NCBI RefSeq assembly: GCF_019097595.1
Contig: NC_080722.1
Coordinates: forward strand, 23,413,130-23,477,129
DNA: 64,000 nucleotides
Reading direction: 5' to 3'
Origin: Hemibagrus wyckioides
Taxonomy: Eukaryota; Chordata; Actinopteri; Siluriformes; Bagridae
The notes under the pieces are model-generated. The model did no database searches, was not told the DNA's origin, and worked only from the letters and a program-made list of their open reading frames with translations. This document shows, piece by piece, positions 48,601 through 59,913 of the stretch (its first letter is position 1; each line of letters starts with the position of its first letter). A program made the position numbers and the translations under genes.

Positions 48601-51600
48601 AACCTACTTCTTTCATTAGGATGTGAAGACAGGCTTTTTTGTTAGTGGGTGTTTTATTCAGACAGGAAAATAGAGTGAATGAGACATCAAGGCAGAGATA
48701 TGTGGCAAAAATCTTCATCTTTTTTCTCCTTCAGCTGAAAACAGAAAGAGCCAGTTATTTTGCCTAATAATGTTAAACTAATGTTAAATACATAATTGTT
48801 TAGTGTTAGCTAGATCTGATAGATTTGTATTTCAGATTAATGAATTAAAAAACTTTCTCTATTTAAAACAACCTTGTCAACTTTAGAAAAACCCAGGAAT
48901 GAGAGTGGGAGGAAGGGACTGTGCTTCCAGAAGTGTCTGTGAATGGAATACTCTGAACAGTTAGAAATAAGAATGATCCAGCCTGGCAGGGAGATTGAGG
49001 TGTGACTTGGGAGAAACCTGCCTTCAAATAAGCATAGTTTTGCTGACTTAGCAGGCTTAGTATATAAAGCATGGGGCATAACAAATTTAAAGCCTCTTAG
49101 ATTACTCTAGGTTCACCTAGTTATAGGCTCCTAGTTGACTAGAAAGTTGGATGTGAAAATATTCAGATGACACGCTTGGAGGAGTCACCATGATTGACAG
49201 AGTAGAGGGTAATGTCATTCCATTCACCCAGACATGCTTTCAGAATTTGCCTGAATTTCTTACTTAAGCTAATTTATTCTTGTTGCTAAGAGCAACATAA
49301 TTTTGTTATGTTTGTTCTATTATATCCTTGCTTTTACTGGGACCTTTACTCCACAGGTCATTATACTTTTGTAAAAATTGAAATACTGCTGCAGGTCTGT
49401 GAGGACATCATTTGTCATTACCCAGATTAACCTGCTTCATATGTCTAAATGAACACACCATGAATTTTTATAGTTTAGGGAGTTCTGGGTTTCATGCTTC
49501 CAGACACTGATTTTATTGCCATTCATTGTCTATTTATGTCTGTTTATTATGTGAATTGAAGTGTAAAAATATTCTCCTATGACAATGTAACCCGATGGTT
49601 TAAAACAAGTATTGGACATGTAGAGTGTATGGGTTATGCATGCTTGGATGACCTTATTTTCTTGTCATCAACCTCAAAATATAATACAAAATATAGTTAC
49701 AGATTGTGTACCAGTATATTTTACATTTATGTATTATTTATGGCATTTGGCAGATTCGAAATATATTATAATATATTCTGACATATTTAGTTCAAAAGTA
49801 TGCGTTTGAGACATCTGAATTTTGATTAGGGCCCACTAAAGTCATTGCCTATTGTTTTTTAAAATGATACATTTTATTACTGCATCTTTGAGGTGTAAGA
49901 AATAAAGATGAAAGCATTTTAATAGAAAATTTCAGTGCTCTAGATATGATGTAGGTCTGAAGATATAGAGATCTGGCTTTCCATGTGTGGTTTGAATGTC
50001 TGTCCTCTGAAGGAAGCGAGTGACAGCTTGAGAAAAGCATGTGATCATCTGCTGCTCAGCTCTACACATGCTGTTGTTCTGTTTACAACACTGAGTCATC
50101 ATCCCTCTGCCCTGGTATTTCAGTGCATGATGGTTTGTGGTAAAGATGTTGATCTTTGCAGTGTTATAGTCTTCTTGAGGTTGGAGCAAATTCTATTTGA
50201 TGGGCCCAAAAGAGAAAACTGCCATGAAACAATGAAATTGTCTTGTGTGGGCTTTGTTGAATCTATGCACCACTGCAGATTAATATTTCTGAATTTTATT
50301 CAGTTGAATACAGCTCATTAAAAATTGAGGGACATCTTGGGAAAAAGAAAAATGCTAATGGTGTTTGGGGCATTTTTAGCTCCTTTCTGGACTTGCTGTT
50401 GATTTGAGGTTGAAAGATACTTTATAGGTGATGCTAACTCTGGTACTGATTTTTTAAGTGAGTCTGCAATTATAATTATGAATCAATGACTGAAGTTATT
50501 GGAACCATATTGTAATTGTTTCTCTTCCTCTTATGTTTCTTTTTCTTTTTCTTCTTTTTTTTCTTCTTCTTCTTCTTCTTCTTCTTCTTCTTCTTCTTCT
50601 TCTTCTTCTTCTTCACCTTAAAATGAACTGAAGACAGGTTTGCTCTAAGAAACTGAGACTTGATAGTTTCATCTTCATTAGGACCTTTCAACAATAACAA
50701 TTTTAACCAAGACATTTTAATGGCTATTAATGGTATTTAGACTAATTAAAATTTTAATGTAACTAAAGAAACTTGTTTCAAGAGTTAGATTATGTACTGT
50801 GTGTATACATTTGGTTTAAGCATTCACTAAAGCTGCTGATCTGTATCTGATTATTTAACTGCATGAATGTGCAGTTGTACAGATGTTCCTAATAAAATGG
50901 TGTGTGTGTCTGTGTTAGAAACGCCAGTCCTATAGGAGTTCTGCTCACCGCAGTTGTGGCATTGTGCTACAAAGTGGCCATCGCATATGAGGGGTAAGAT
51001 GTATACAATGTTTTACATAATAATTCAACTGTTTTTAAGTATTTTGCACTAATTTAAAGTGCTATTTTGTTATATCAGTAATACAGGTAACACATCTGAC
51101 ATTTAAAAGGAAACAAGGAAGAAAAAAAAATAAAATTTCAGAGACAAAAAACAGATTTTGGTCTTCTCATGTGCATACACGTTGGGACAGAGAGAAAGAC
51201 ACTACTTAATGGACACACAAATAAAAAACAAAGAAAGAAGCGTATTAGCAGTCTGGCCTCAGTGTGTGGCCAAAATAATGATGAGTAACTTGAACATTGT
51301 AGTCAACAACTTAAATGTTCCTCTCTGTCTTATGGATAATCAACAATTTTAATGCTAAAACCATCCTTATATAGAGAATAAATAAGGGGATGTTCAGGTA
51401 ATTATGTGATCAGATGTGTGCATTGTTAGTTCATGCTTGTATGCCATGTTTACACATAGGCATCAGTCTGTGCCAGGAACAGGTTGGTACAATACAATGG
51501 TGCTTGAGATTTATGACCTCTGCACTCCCTACCTGTGTTTATTTTGTTGAATTTGCAGACCATTCACAGAGAACATCTATCAGCAAAGGAGCCTGAGCTG

Positions 51601-51613
51601 CAAACACAAATAA
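34874..51613 (+). CDS. pemt: Phosphatidylethanolamine N-methyltransferase
   Basis: Seven exons join in frame to 227 codons: 34874-34945, 35443-35550, 38787-38902, 44403-44548, 46046-46157, 50919-50993 and 51559-51613. An in-frame TGA at 34856 precedes the ATG. PEMT methylates phosphatidylethanolamine three times with AdoMet to make phosphatidylcholine in ER-type membranes. Identifying blocks are [41 protein letters not shown] and [14 protein letters not shown]. The N-terminus [12 protein letters not shown] resembles that of the longer human isoform. Two AdoMet motifs reported for human PEMT, GxG and EE, read L127-I128-G129 and E209-G210 here, so each has one change. The gene is stretched by transposon-filled introns. 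AATAAA at 51915 follows the stop. Confidence 0.95.
35560..36920. other. First part of pemt intron 2
   Basis: AT-rich intron with no recognised repeat except a poly(A) run near 36605-36620. Confidence 0.45.
36925..37335. repeat. Mixed transposon debris in pemt intron 2
   Basis: The first part (CAGAACTGCCACTCACTGGA ... GATCAGCAGTTA) is the reverse of a fish Tc1 family seen at 40600-41000. The next part (GCTGCCACGTAAGATAACTG) is its right-end region. Then 37200-37310 (GTGGTGGAATGAACTTCCCT ... ACCTCTTCCTGAAATACATG) resembles the C-terminal end of a fish LINE ORF. Confidence 0.5.
37380..37915 (+). mobile_element. Tc1-like remnant in pemt intron 2
   Basis: The plus frame near 37678 keeps [19 protein letters not shown], containing the first catalytic Asp, and a [21 protein letters not shown] stretch. 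It belongs to the same family as 14570-15306 and is truncated. Confidence 0.65.
38969..39521 (-). mobile_element. Non-autonomous Tc1-like element, copy 1
   Basis: Complete 553-bp copy with inverted ends (CACTACCAGTCAAAAGTTTG and AACTTTTGACTGGTAGTG) flanked by TA. The minus strand keeps a Tc1-type DNA-binding fragment ([20 protein letters not shown]). It lies in pemt intron 3; copy 2 is at 43432-43853. Confidence 0.8.
40600..41010 (+). mobile_element. Tc1-like remnant in pemt intron 3
   Basis: Sequence from TTAATGTTCACAACAGACAT to TGATGAGAGAGGAAAATGAC follows the 5' half of a fish Tc1 transposase gene. It is without an open frame. Confidence 0.5.
41798..42052 (+). repeat. Teleost repeat (GGGGTCGCCACAGCGGA type)
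   Basis: TTTCGGCTGCTCCCTGTGTG, GGGTCGCCACAGCGGACCAG, TACGCCGGATGCCCTTCCTG and a CTACCACTGAGCCACCAATG end are pieces of a short repeat widespread in fish genomes. The overlapping ORFs on both strands come from the repeat. Confidence 0.6.
42572..42717. repeat. AT-cored perfect-stem palindrome
   Basis: A 19-bp perfect inverted repeat (42572-42590, ACATATTCAGACAATCTTT; and 42699-42717) flanks about 85 bp of alternating TA. The whole would form a long hairpin or cruciform in pemt intron 3. Confidence 0.85.
43432..43853 (-). mobile_element. Non-autonomous Tc1-like element, copy 2, truncated
   Basis: Nearly identical to 39093-39521, with fewer than ten differences over about 420 bp by eye. The left end is missing and both sides abut TA repeats. 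Confidence 0.8.
44880..45440. other. Unassigned segment in pemt intron 4
   Basis: GC-richer than its surroundings, with several short ORFs on both strands. No family recognised; it may be an old repeat or LTR fragment. Confidence 0.2.
46341..47569 (+). mobile_element. Tc1-like element with intact transposase frame and truncated right end
   Basis: The left end begins after TA with CACTATATTGCCAAAAGTAT. The right side reaches CAGGTGAGCGAA, the reverse complement of the inner part of the left end, then stops, so the outer ~21 bases of the right inverted repeat are missing. It lies in pemt intron 5 in the same orientation as the gene. Confidence 0.85.
46391..47506 (+). CDS. Tc1/mariner-family transposase, open frame
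   Basis: A 371-codon frame without stops or frameshifts. The likely native start is the internal Met 29 (46475, [11 protein letters not shown]), which follows the family pattern; the first 28 codons read through terminal sequence. It has paired helix-turn-helix domains (about 32-135) with a GRPR motif at 87-90, then a DDE core: D182 (LWSDKSRF), D273 (FQHDCAPVH) and E308 ([11 protein letters not shown]), spaced as DD34E. It would cut and paste its element at TA sites. The residue after D182 is Lys, where most relatives I know have Glu. The full-length frame suggests recent arrival, unlike the broken Tc1 copies elsewhere in the window. Because one terminus is damaged, this copy is probably not mobile itself. 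Confidence 0.85.
   Translation: MFQSLPWPQVYKIKHLGMQTVFTNICERMGRSQELSEFQRGTVIGCHLCNKSSREISSLLNIPQSTVSCIIRMWKCLGTTATQPRSGRPRKLTERGQRILRRIVRRGRQLSAESIATDLQTSCSLQISSRTVRRELHGMGFHGRAAASKPYITKCNAKRRMQWCKARRHWTLEQWRRVLWSDKSRFSIWRSDGRVWVWRLPGERYLSDCIVPNVKFGGGGIMVWGCFSGAGLGPLVPVKGTLNASAYQDILDNSMLPTLWEQFGTGPFLFQHDCAPVHKARSIKTWMTESGVDELDWPAQSPDLNPIEHLWDELERRLRARPSRPTSVCDLTNALLEEWSKIPINTLLNLVDSLPRRVEAVIAAKGGPTSY
47575..50515. other. Rest of pemt intron 5
   Basis: Long intron without recognised exons. A short fish-repeat fragment (TTATGGCATTTGGCAGATTC) lies near 49740. ORFs here are short and unlike known proteins. Confidence 0.45.
50519..50616. repeat. Pyrimidine tract with (TTC)n
   Basis: A nearly pure pyrimidine run that ends in about 18 perfect TTC units (50560-50614). 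It is about 300 bp before pemt exon 6. Such GAA/TTC tracts can form triplex DNA. Confidence 0.9.
50845..50905 (+). mobile_element. Tc1-like right end next to pemt exon 6
   Basis: GCATGAATGTGCAGTTGTAC then AGATGTTCCTAATAAAATGG resembles the right end of a fish Tc1 family (...CAGGTGTTCCTAATAAAGTGG). It ends about 15 bases before the splice acceptor of exon 6. Confidence 0.55.
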
Positions 51614-51619
51614 TTCTTG

Positions 51620-52435
51620 AGTGTGTTTGCTTAAGGATCACAGCAGAGCCCCAGATGATCCAGACTCCACTCTAAATGTACCTGTTCATGAAAAAGTGGC
51701 AGTGAAGACCTGAGTAACTCCAATTCCAAATGTGAAGAAAATAGATTATTATTTAGCGATGTTTTATGTCTCTTGAGATTCTGTTAACTTTATTAATGGC
51801 AATATCCTAGAGAAAGAAAGTAACTGAGACAGTTCAGCTAAGACGTACAGTATTTTTTGTACATTATTCAGTTGTTTGGGTAAATTAAAATTGTTCTGCC
51901 CTTTGCAGACTAATAATAAATTGTGTATATAAATGCTGCAATTTGTCTTGTAACATAATTGTGTCTATTATAAAAAATTAAAAAATGATGTCAGCTCCTT
52001 TCACTTCACCTACTTATTTGTCTCTTGCTGGTTTTCATTCATATGCTTTACACACTTTAAACACCATGAAGAATATAATGCAGTTTGTTGGAAATGTATC
52101 TTGGTTCATCTGCCTTTACATGATGTTTTTACTCAACAAAAATAAGTGTCACAGAACCTGGAGAGACATTTCCCATATGCCATCTATGGAAAGTCAACAA
52201 ATCAGATTTTTCCTGTGCACAGCAAGTGCTACATTATGGCTTTAAGTGCACAAACCCACTCATTTTATGGCTGGCTGCATTGTACATTGTACACTTCTTC
52301 ATTATGATCACATTGTCCTTCATCCAGCATCTCTGTACTGAACTGTTTCTAGATCAGCAAAACACTGTAGAGGATGAATTTCTCAGTGAATCAACTCGCA
52401 ACTCATAAGCCAACCTTAAATGTTCTGGTCAGTTG
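51620..52435. other. pemt 3' region and downstream DNA
   Basis: A candidate poly(A) signal AATAAA lies at 51915-51920. The ORFs at 51985-52408 have no recognised similarity and are probably chance. Confidence 0.5.
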
Positions 52436-52436
52436 T

Positions 52437-52449
52437 GTGTGTGTGTGTA

Positions 52450-52490
<41 letters not shown>

Positions 52491-52496
52491 CACAAC

Positions 52497-52553
<57 letters not shown>
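52437..52553. repeat. (TA)n tract, interrupted
   Basis: Two alternating TA runs separated by about 15 bases (ACACAACTGAA), preceded by (GT)n. Confidence 0.9.
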
Positions 52554-52959
52554 TTCAAAAATGCAAATATTCTAAACCAAAGTCCAGCAAATGAGTAGAA
52601 AATTATCTAATAGAATATAGATATCCCAAAGAAATACATCTTTCTTTGGGAAAATGGTGAAAAAATAATTTACCATTATTATTTTTCACCACATTACATT
52701 TTCCAGCACCTAAACTGCACAGATATTTTATACCTAACCTTTATCTTTGACAAGGTAAAAAAGTGATTTGATGATTATTTGCACCCATATTATTTTCTGT
52801 GTGTTAAAAGGCCTGTAGTTTTAGTTATTCATTTGGGAGCTAGCAGACACTGAGTGATGAAGGTGATTAACAAAAAGATACAGTGATGCTGAGCGGCACA
52901 ATGATGCACTAAAGAATATTGTACTAGGGTGTGAGGGGTAACAAAAACCTGGACCTGCT

Positions 52960-53056
52960 TTTTTTTTTTGCATTTCACTGCTGCCACATGATTCTCTTAG
53001 TAGATAACTGCATAAATGTGCAGGTGTTCCTAATAAAGCGGATGCTGAGTGTATTC
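52960..53056 (+). mobile_element. Tc1-like right-end fragment
   Basis: CTGCATAAATGTGCAGGTGT then TCCTAATAAAGCGGATGCTG ending in AGTGTA. Same terminus family as 50845-50905. Confidence 0.6.
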
Positions 53057-53154
53057 TGTATATATTCTGTATACATTTGCTCACAAACGTACAAGTACTC
53101 TCTGGAAGTACTCTCTTGGATGTGGATGGAAATGATGAATGCAACTACAAAGTG

Positions 53155-53157
<3 letters not shown>

Positions 53158-53226
<69 letters not shown>
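53158..53226. repeat. (TA)n tract
   Basis: About 34 perfect TA units. Confidence 0.95.
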
Positions 53227-53232
<6 letters not shown>

Positions 53233-53641
53233 CAGAAATGAAAGCAGCATGGTTTAGTTTTCTGAAATATCAGTAGATGGCAGCTAAGAGTAAACATATA
53301 GCTATAGTGGCAGAGTAAACCTAAGTTTATTTTGGATTAAAGTATTTTGGTATTTGAGGGATTCAGGGACATCAACTTTTAAGTTTCCTGTAAATGCTTA
53401 GTCTGCATGTGGCAGTAAACCAATTGTAAAGGAATCTGAATTTTCTTTTTCACAATTAAATAATAAAATAAATAAAATAATGATTCTTGATAAATTGCTA
53501 GCAATTTATCATGTTTGCTTGACACTTTTCAGTATAAGCACAATCCTGCCTTGTTAGCGTAACAATTAATACTGCGAATATGCAAGCAGGTGTGCCTACA
53601 ATTAGAACAAATGATGTTCATTTGTGTGAATATATATACAT

Positions 53642-54130
53642 CAGTGGTGGGCCGTCAGGGCCAGAAAGGCCTTCTCTGCTGGCCTAAACAGATCAGACAG
53701 ATCTGAATCACTGACTTGCACTTAAATATATGTAATATATTTTTCCATGAATGTGTATTGAATTATTCCCAATAGTCTATTCTGTACATTTCATAGCTTT
53801 TCTCTTGGTTGCGCCTCTTCCAGTAGTGTATATTTATGATAAAAGTATTTATCCAATCATATTTCATGACATCATGTGTTGCCAGGGTGAAAGAAATCTG
53901 CCTTAAGGCTTTCAGAATCAATAGTGCAGGCGCCCGGAGCTTAAAATTGTTACATTAACCAATCAGATTTCGAGTTGGCATCATTGGGGCCATCTAGCAG
54001 GCATACGATTACGTCAGCAATTTCCTGTCCTTTGATTGGATAATTGGAGTAGTCAGAGGCAGCAAACCGCACATATACATTGTTTCTATATTCGCTGCGT
54101 CTCATTTCGGATGCTGCGTCCTCCGGAGAT
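53642..54130 (+). mobile_element. hAT-like element 5' end
   Basis: CAGTGGTGGGCCGTCAGGGC followed by CAGAAAGGCCTTC resembles the terminus of a fish hAT-type transposon. No transposase frame or matching right end is found, so only the end portion is present. Confidence 0.45.
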
Positions 54131-54342
54131 TGCAGTTTGCTGCATACGGCATCAAGAATGTCTTTTTTGAGAAAAGTAACCGTAATAAAATTGACTATTC
54201 CTTGTGAGGTGTGAAATACTGTAGCCTAATTTCTTTTTTACTTTGATATTTAATGGTTGATTAGTATCTATTGCCATGGCGTCCAGGGGCGATTCTAGAA
54301 TTTTCATTTAAGGGGGGCTCAGCCCCCAATGAGGGTATGATT

Positions 54343-54412
<70 letters not shown>
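54343..54412. repeat. (GATA)n microsatellite
   Basis: About 17 GATA units. Just upstream (54288-54330) GGGGCGATTCTAG and GGGGGGCTCAGCCCCC look like another DNA-transposon end. Confidence 0.9.
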
Positions 54413-54419
54413 AATAATT

Positions 54420-56215
54420 ATTAATTATCTCTTAGTGCTTTACATAAAATAAGCACAAACAATTACAATGTTCTGGACATTTCACTAAGAAAATAGAAAA
54501 TCTGTTTTACAAATTTAATTGAATAGTAATTCAGAATAAGTTTAAAAATTCAAGAAACTGTTTAATAAAGGGGGAATAAAATCCCAATAATAGTGATGTG
54601 CCTGATACACTCCACACACACAATGTAACTCCTGTGAGATTTAGAGATCAATCCACTATAATATCTGCTCAGTGGCATTCCTATTCCATTGATGGATAGA
54701 GCAGAGGAGGGCTGATAAAATGGGGTATAATAACAGAAGGGCTTTGTTCAGTAATTGTACATATACATTTAATCTCCTTTATGGGATTTATCTTGGAAAA
54801 TGGATGAACAAATAAAGAAATAAAATACAGATTAAAATCTAAAAAGTTAAAGACACAGTGCTAAAACACTGAGTGAGTGAAGTGATGTGAGTGCAGTATG
54901 ATCATTTTATTGCTACTCTGCCAGTTCTCAGACTGCAGCATTGTGCACAGTGCCTTTCAGGAGTCACACACAGTGCCTCTCGTGTGTGATGATAGATGTA
55001 GTTGCTAGGGAACTCTAGTGCAGTGATGATTTGACAGTAAATTACTGCAACTTCTTGTTTATTATGACTATTCATTTACATTTTCAGGACATTTATATAT
55101 TACTAATAATGGGGAATGCATTAATACAATGACAGCAATAAATAGTCACTTTTGCAGTGTATCTTTTCTGCAGCTGTCCTCTTAGTAGCTTCATTCAATT
55201 TGGAATTAGTTTTTATAATTTAATAGTGAACATTGTATGTTTACAAATTTTCCTAGAAGAAGACAGAAGATCTTTGTTTCAGCCTCACTGCTCTTAAGTG
55301 CACACATAAACTGTCATCACTGAGCCTGTTGTCTTTGTCTCTTCTCTACCCATCATACATCATTTACATAATTTTCCAGCTCCATGTCTTAGTTCCAGTT
55401 TTTTCTTTGAAAGCTCTTCTGGCAGAGTGATAGTAGAAATGAGTGATATAGTCTCAAACATTTTGAATTCATTTGAAGCCAATCTTTTTAGAAAATGTTA
55501 AAAGCACACATTCATGTATCATCAAGTATTTATACCAGCTCATTCCATCCATCAGACTTGGATTCAGGTAGAGGCTAAATTTACCTTCCTGTTCAGAGCT
55601 TCTAGATCAACTAGTGATTCTGAGATTGGTTGTTCTTGCTGTTGGTAAGGTGTTTATCTGGAGGTGAACTGAAGAAATCATGTAGTTTTGTAATTTTAAA
55701 TAGTTTTCTTTCTCTTTCCCTCTCTTCCAGTTCCCTGCCCTTCCCAGCCAAACATTTTAGAAGACAACAGTCAACATATCAAGCCTAAATCTCAGCAACA
55801 CCTCATATCTGAAACATCATAATACCATCAGTTTTAAGTATGTCTTGTTTCTTTTGAAGCCAGTCAGGCCTGGTGTTCAAAACACTATCATTTTGGTGTC
55901 ACTGATTAATATAACTTGATTAAGCATGTGTTACTTATGTATTTGTAGCTTTATGTGCTAACTAAACCATGGTTTGATTTCCTTTCTTTATCTTTCAGGT
56001 TTAGGTCTATAATGACATGCTCACAGCATGTGACTTACATCATTTTCATCTTTTTGATAATAGGGGAGAATCATCCTACAATAGTACCACTCCCATCAAA
56101 ATAGAAACGATCATCCTTATCCTAGGAAACATTTTGATCAGACAGAAGAACTGCAACTCATGCCATCAAAATAAATAAACAGCCCACAGCATAACAGAGG
56201 CCCCTCACTGTATGG
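54420..56215. other. Intergenic DNA between pemt and rasd1
   Basis: No exon, RNA gene or clear repeat recognised. Confidence 0.45.
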
Positions 56216-56217
56216 TA

Positions 56218-56275
56218 ACATTTATGCTTACAGCATTAGGCAAATGCCCTTATCCAGAGTGACTTATAGAATTGG
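56218..56275 (+). repeat. Fish interspersed repeat (GCATTAGGCAAATGCCC type)
   Basis: ACAGCATTAGGCAAATGCCC then TTATCCAGAGTGACTTATAG. Diverged copy of the 14185/31885 family. Confidence 0.6.
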
Positions 56276-57039
56276 ATAAGCATTCAGTCCTGCACTGTTT
56301 CTTTCATCACGCTTGCACTCACCCACTTAGAGAGTATGCTCAAAGATGATTCATCTGACCATATTGATTTTATTTACACATCTTGTGACTATGCTGTTTA
56401 CAACACTGAACTTGTCATTCATCTTCAAAATATGGGATTTTATGCATTGCACTGTATCTGTAACAATTCCTCTTGTTTTTGTTGACAGTTTGATCGTGTC
56501 CTGTTGACAATTTGATCATGTCCTCTTGTGTAGCTCTTGAGTAGCTCTTGTGTTTTTTTTCACTACATATTGCACTTCCTTACAAATTTAGAAGCTTCAC
56601 TGTAAATGAATGTGAGCTATCCACCCCAGATTTCAGCTCTATTTACAGATGTGCTATAGATTTACATGCCCTTTAGTCTGTCTGTCTGGGCTACTTTTGA
56701 GAGTCTGGCATTTAAACTGCAGGATACCCTATTTACTGAGGTCTCTTTTGACTATATAGTATTTTTTTTTGCAAATACTGTTACAGAAGGGAAAACAATT
56801 ACTATTGCACTATCCTGTGTCACCCAGATGAGGATGGATTCATTTTTGAGATTCTAGTTCCTCATAAGGTTTCTTCCTCATTTGCATGCTGACTTGTGAT
56901 AAGTTCATAAAATAAAAATGTAAAAATTATATCTGGAATTTATATATTCCTGTAAATCTGGTTTGTGGCAATGCCTGCTGTAAAGATAGCTATACAAATA
57001 TTCTTTTGTGATAAAATGGGTTGGTTTAAAAAGTTTTGT

Positions 57040-57340
57040 TATTTCAAGCCTTGTACTGTGATGGGAGGCCACCTTTGCAATAAGTCAGTCTGTGAAATTT
57101 CATCCCTGCCAGATATTCCACAGTCAACTCTAAGTGGTATTATTGGAAAATGGAAATGTTTAGGAACAGCAGCAACTCAGCTAAGAAGCAAAACACCACG
57201 TAAAGTCAAAGTACAGAGTCACCGAGTTCTGAGGCACATGGTGCGTAAAAGTCACCAACACACAGCTGATTCCATAACTGAAGTTCCACTGGTATTAATA
57301 TCAGAACAATATCTGTGGGGTCAGATGAGAGATGTGCCAT
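57040..57340 (+). pseudogene. Tc1-like transposase N-terminal fragment
   Basis: The plus frame keeps GGHLCNKSVCEISSLPDIPQ and an ATQLRSKTPRKVK-like stretch, clearly related to residues 45-95 of the intact transposase at 46391. The sequence then breaks into an oppositely oriented element. Confidence 0.7.
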
Positions 57341-58030
57341 AACATTATGACCACCTGCTTAATATTGTGTTGGTTCCCCTTTTGCTGCCAAAACAGCCCT
57401 GACCCGGACTCCACTAAATCCATGAAGGTGTGCTGTGGTACCTGGCACCAAGATGTTAAAGGCCGCAGATCCTTTAAGTCCTGTAAGTTGCGAGGTGGGG
57501 CCTCCATGCATTGGACTTGTTTGTTCAGCACATTCCACAAATCCTTGATTGGATTGAGATCTGGGGAAATTTTTAATGATGGCTGTATGTTTGGGGTTAT
57601 TGTGCTGCTGCAGAATAAATTTGAGGCCAATCAGACGGCTTCCTTGATGGTTCTGCATGATGCATGATTTCTGCCTGTATTCCTCAGCATTGAGGAAACC
57701 ATTAATCCTGACCAAATCTCCAACTCCATTTGCAGACATGCAGCCCCCAACCATGCTTCACTGTTGCTTGCAGACACTCATTACTGTACTGCTCTCCAAC
57801 CCTTCAGCAAACAGAGTCCAGAGCACCTGCAGCCATTTTTCTGCATCCAAGTTCCTATGTTTTCGTGCATAGTTGAGCCATTTAGTCTTGTTTCCACATT
57901 GGAGGTATGGCTATTTGGCCGCAATTCTTCCGTGAAGACCCCACAAGACTTCTCCAGACAGTCGATGGGTGTACTTGGGTCCCACTGGTTTTCGTGAAGT
58001 AAGCATGATGTGTCTTTCATCTGCTGCGCA
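57340..58030 (-). mobile_element. Tc1-like element remnant, minus strand
   Basis: The + strand start CCATAACATTATGACCACCT is a terminal repeat of the 14570 family. Minus frames keep a C-terminus ending VRAVLAAKGEPTQY, the segment ILQQHNNPKHTA (second catalytic Asp changed to His/Asn) and a core-like VGGCMSANGVGDLV. It is a composite of pieces from at least two Tc1 families and is not functional. Confidence 0.65.
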
Positions 58031-58039
58031 GTTTAAAGC

Positions 58040-59910
58040 CAAAAGTAGTCACACCAAATATTCATTTGATCTTCTGTTCAATCACAATTGTAAATTGATG
58101 AAAAACAAACTATTTAAATATATGTTTTTAAAAACATTCTTACTTTACAGCATTTCTTCACTGCTGACACTTTTGCATAGTACTGTATAAGCAGTTATTG
58201 TTATTTTTGTTATTATCTCTAAATAGACGCTGATGTAGTAGCACTAAAAGATTTTCTGTAGCTCAAGAGGCTACCAATGTAGCTTGATACTATTTACTTT
58301 CTAATTTTTTAGTTGTTTGTTTTAAGGTGCATGTGTTATTCTGAATGTGATTCTCTTTAATTATTTTTTAAGAGGAGGTTAATCTTAATTGGAGTATTAT
58401 CTAGAGTGTGGCAGAACTCTGAGCAATCAGTCCTGATCAAGTTCTCTTGGGTCAGAAGGTGATGGAATGATAGTTCATAACTCTGGGACATTACTGGAAA
58501 GAAACAGGACTGACGTAAATCTACATTTGGCGCAGTAGTGTGGGAGGGTGCATATATTATGACTAAGACACATTTTAAATGAAATGAGCTAATAATCTGA
58601 GATAGCTTCAGAATGTGGAAATGTGACTATATTTTCTATATTTAATGTTAGTTCTGAAGGGTAGTATTACAGCAAGAGTGTGACCACCATTATGAGTGGA
58701 TCTTATAACATTCTGATTAACCCCTACTTAATTTAGAATAGACAAACCACTGTTCTCAGATTCTGAATCATCAGAATGAACATTAAAGTCTTCAACAATT
58801 ATTTCTTTGAGCAACCTCCAGGTTTGAGAAGAAATACACAAATTCACAAATTCAAGGAATATGACCCTAGTGGAATCAAGTAACACTCTCACTAACCCTC
58901 TGTTGTGTCTGGATGCACACCTCCAATGATGCAATCTCCAGTTAATCTTTTTTGTGTGTGTGTGTGTTGGGGGGGGTTGGTTTTGTTTGTTTTTTTGTTA
59001 GTTTGTTTGTTTTTTGTTTACCTGGAAGTTTTTTTTAAATGTAGTTCAAGTTTGTGAGTCAGGATTAGAGGTTATAAGCTAATTTGATTTTTAGTCTTAA
59101 TTGTTTTTTTTTTTGTTTTTTTTCCACATTTATGCATTTTTGAAGAAGGTAAGTATTAATCTCAGTAAGACCTCTAGGAAATTCTACTGTTGGCCATAAT
59201 TATAAATGGTGTCAGCCTCTGTCAGTTTTAACATTTAGTTTAATGTAGTTTATACTGGGAAGCATGAAAGTGGCAACAAAATGCAGTGAAAAACAAGAGG
59301 GAAAAAATCAAACTCGCCTTTTATAAATTAAATAAATGCCCCCATAAGGAAATAAATATGGCAAAAATACACACACACACACACACAACAGCGGCCCCCA
59401 GAAGGAAGTAAATATATCAAAATACACACACACAGCTCGTAGCTGCTTTTCCATCAGCTTCATTCTGATTTCTGTTACATAACCATTTCTTTAATTAATT
59501 ATCTAATTCGCTAATTAATTAATTAATTACTAAAGCTAATTAGCTTTAGAAGACATTGTTCTAACACATAAACTCTACATTCAGTTAATGTTAATGATGT
59601 TACATTGGCAGATGTTACATAGTGAATCAGTACAACTGGTATATTTAATGAAGTTACAGATAAAAGACAGTCTAATTTAACAAAGTTTCAGAAAAGAATA
59701 ACATACACTAAGCAGTCTAATGTCATATTTCTCACACTGGTGTTTTGCCATGTATGTGCCATTGGAGTTTACTTTGTGACACTGTGTGTTTCCATTTTCA
59801 GGTTGAGAGTATGTTTCATTATTTATATACCTGAAAACACATGAGTTACACTATAATGATGTGCATAGCATTGGCTATCATGTAGCTTAATTACATTAGA
59901 GCTCTAATAA
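58040..59910. other. Intergenic DNA
   Basis: No gene recognised. G- and T-rich low complexity lies at 58950-59020 and short (CA)n tracts at 59370-59390. Confidence 0.45.
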
Positions 59911-59913
59911 CTA

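Noticed and set aside
50476..50715. Poly-lysine minus-strand ORF
   Set aside because: Translation of the TTC/GAA tract.
51985..52408. Two plus-strand ORFs downstream of pemt
   Set aside because: They lie beyond the pemt stop and poly(A) signal, without similarity or splice context.
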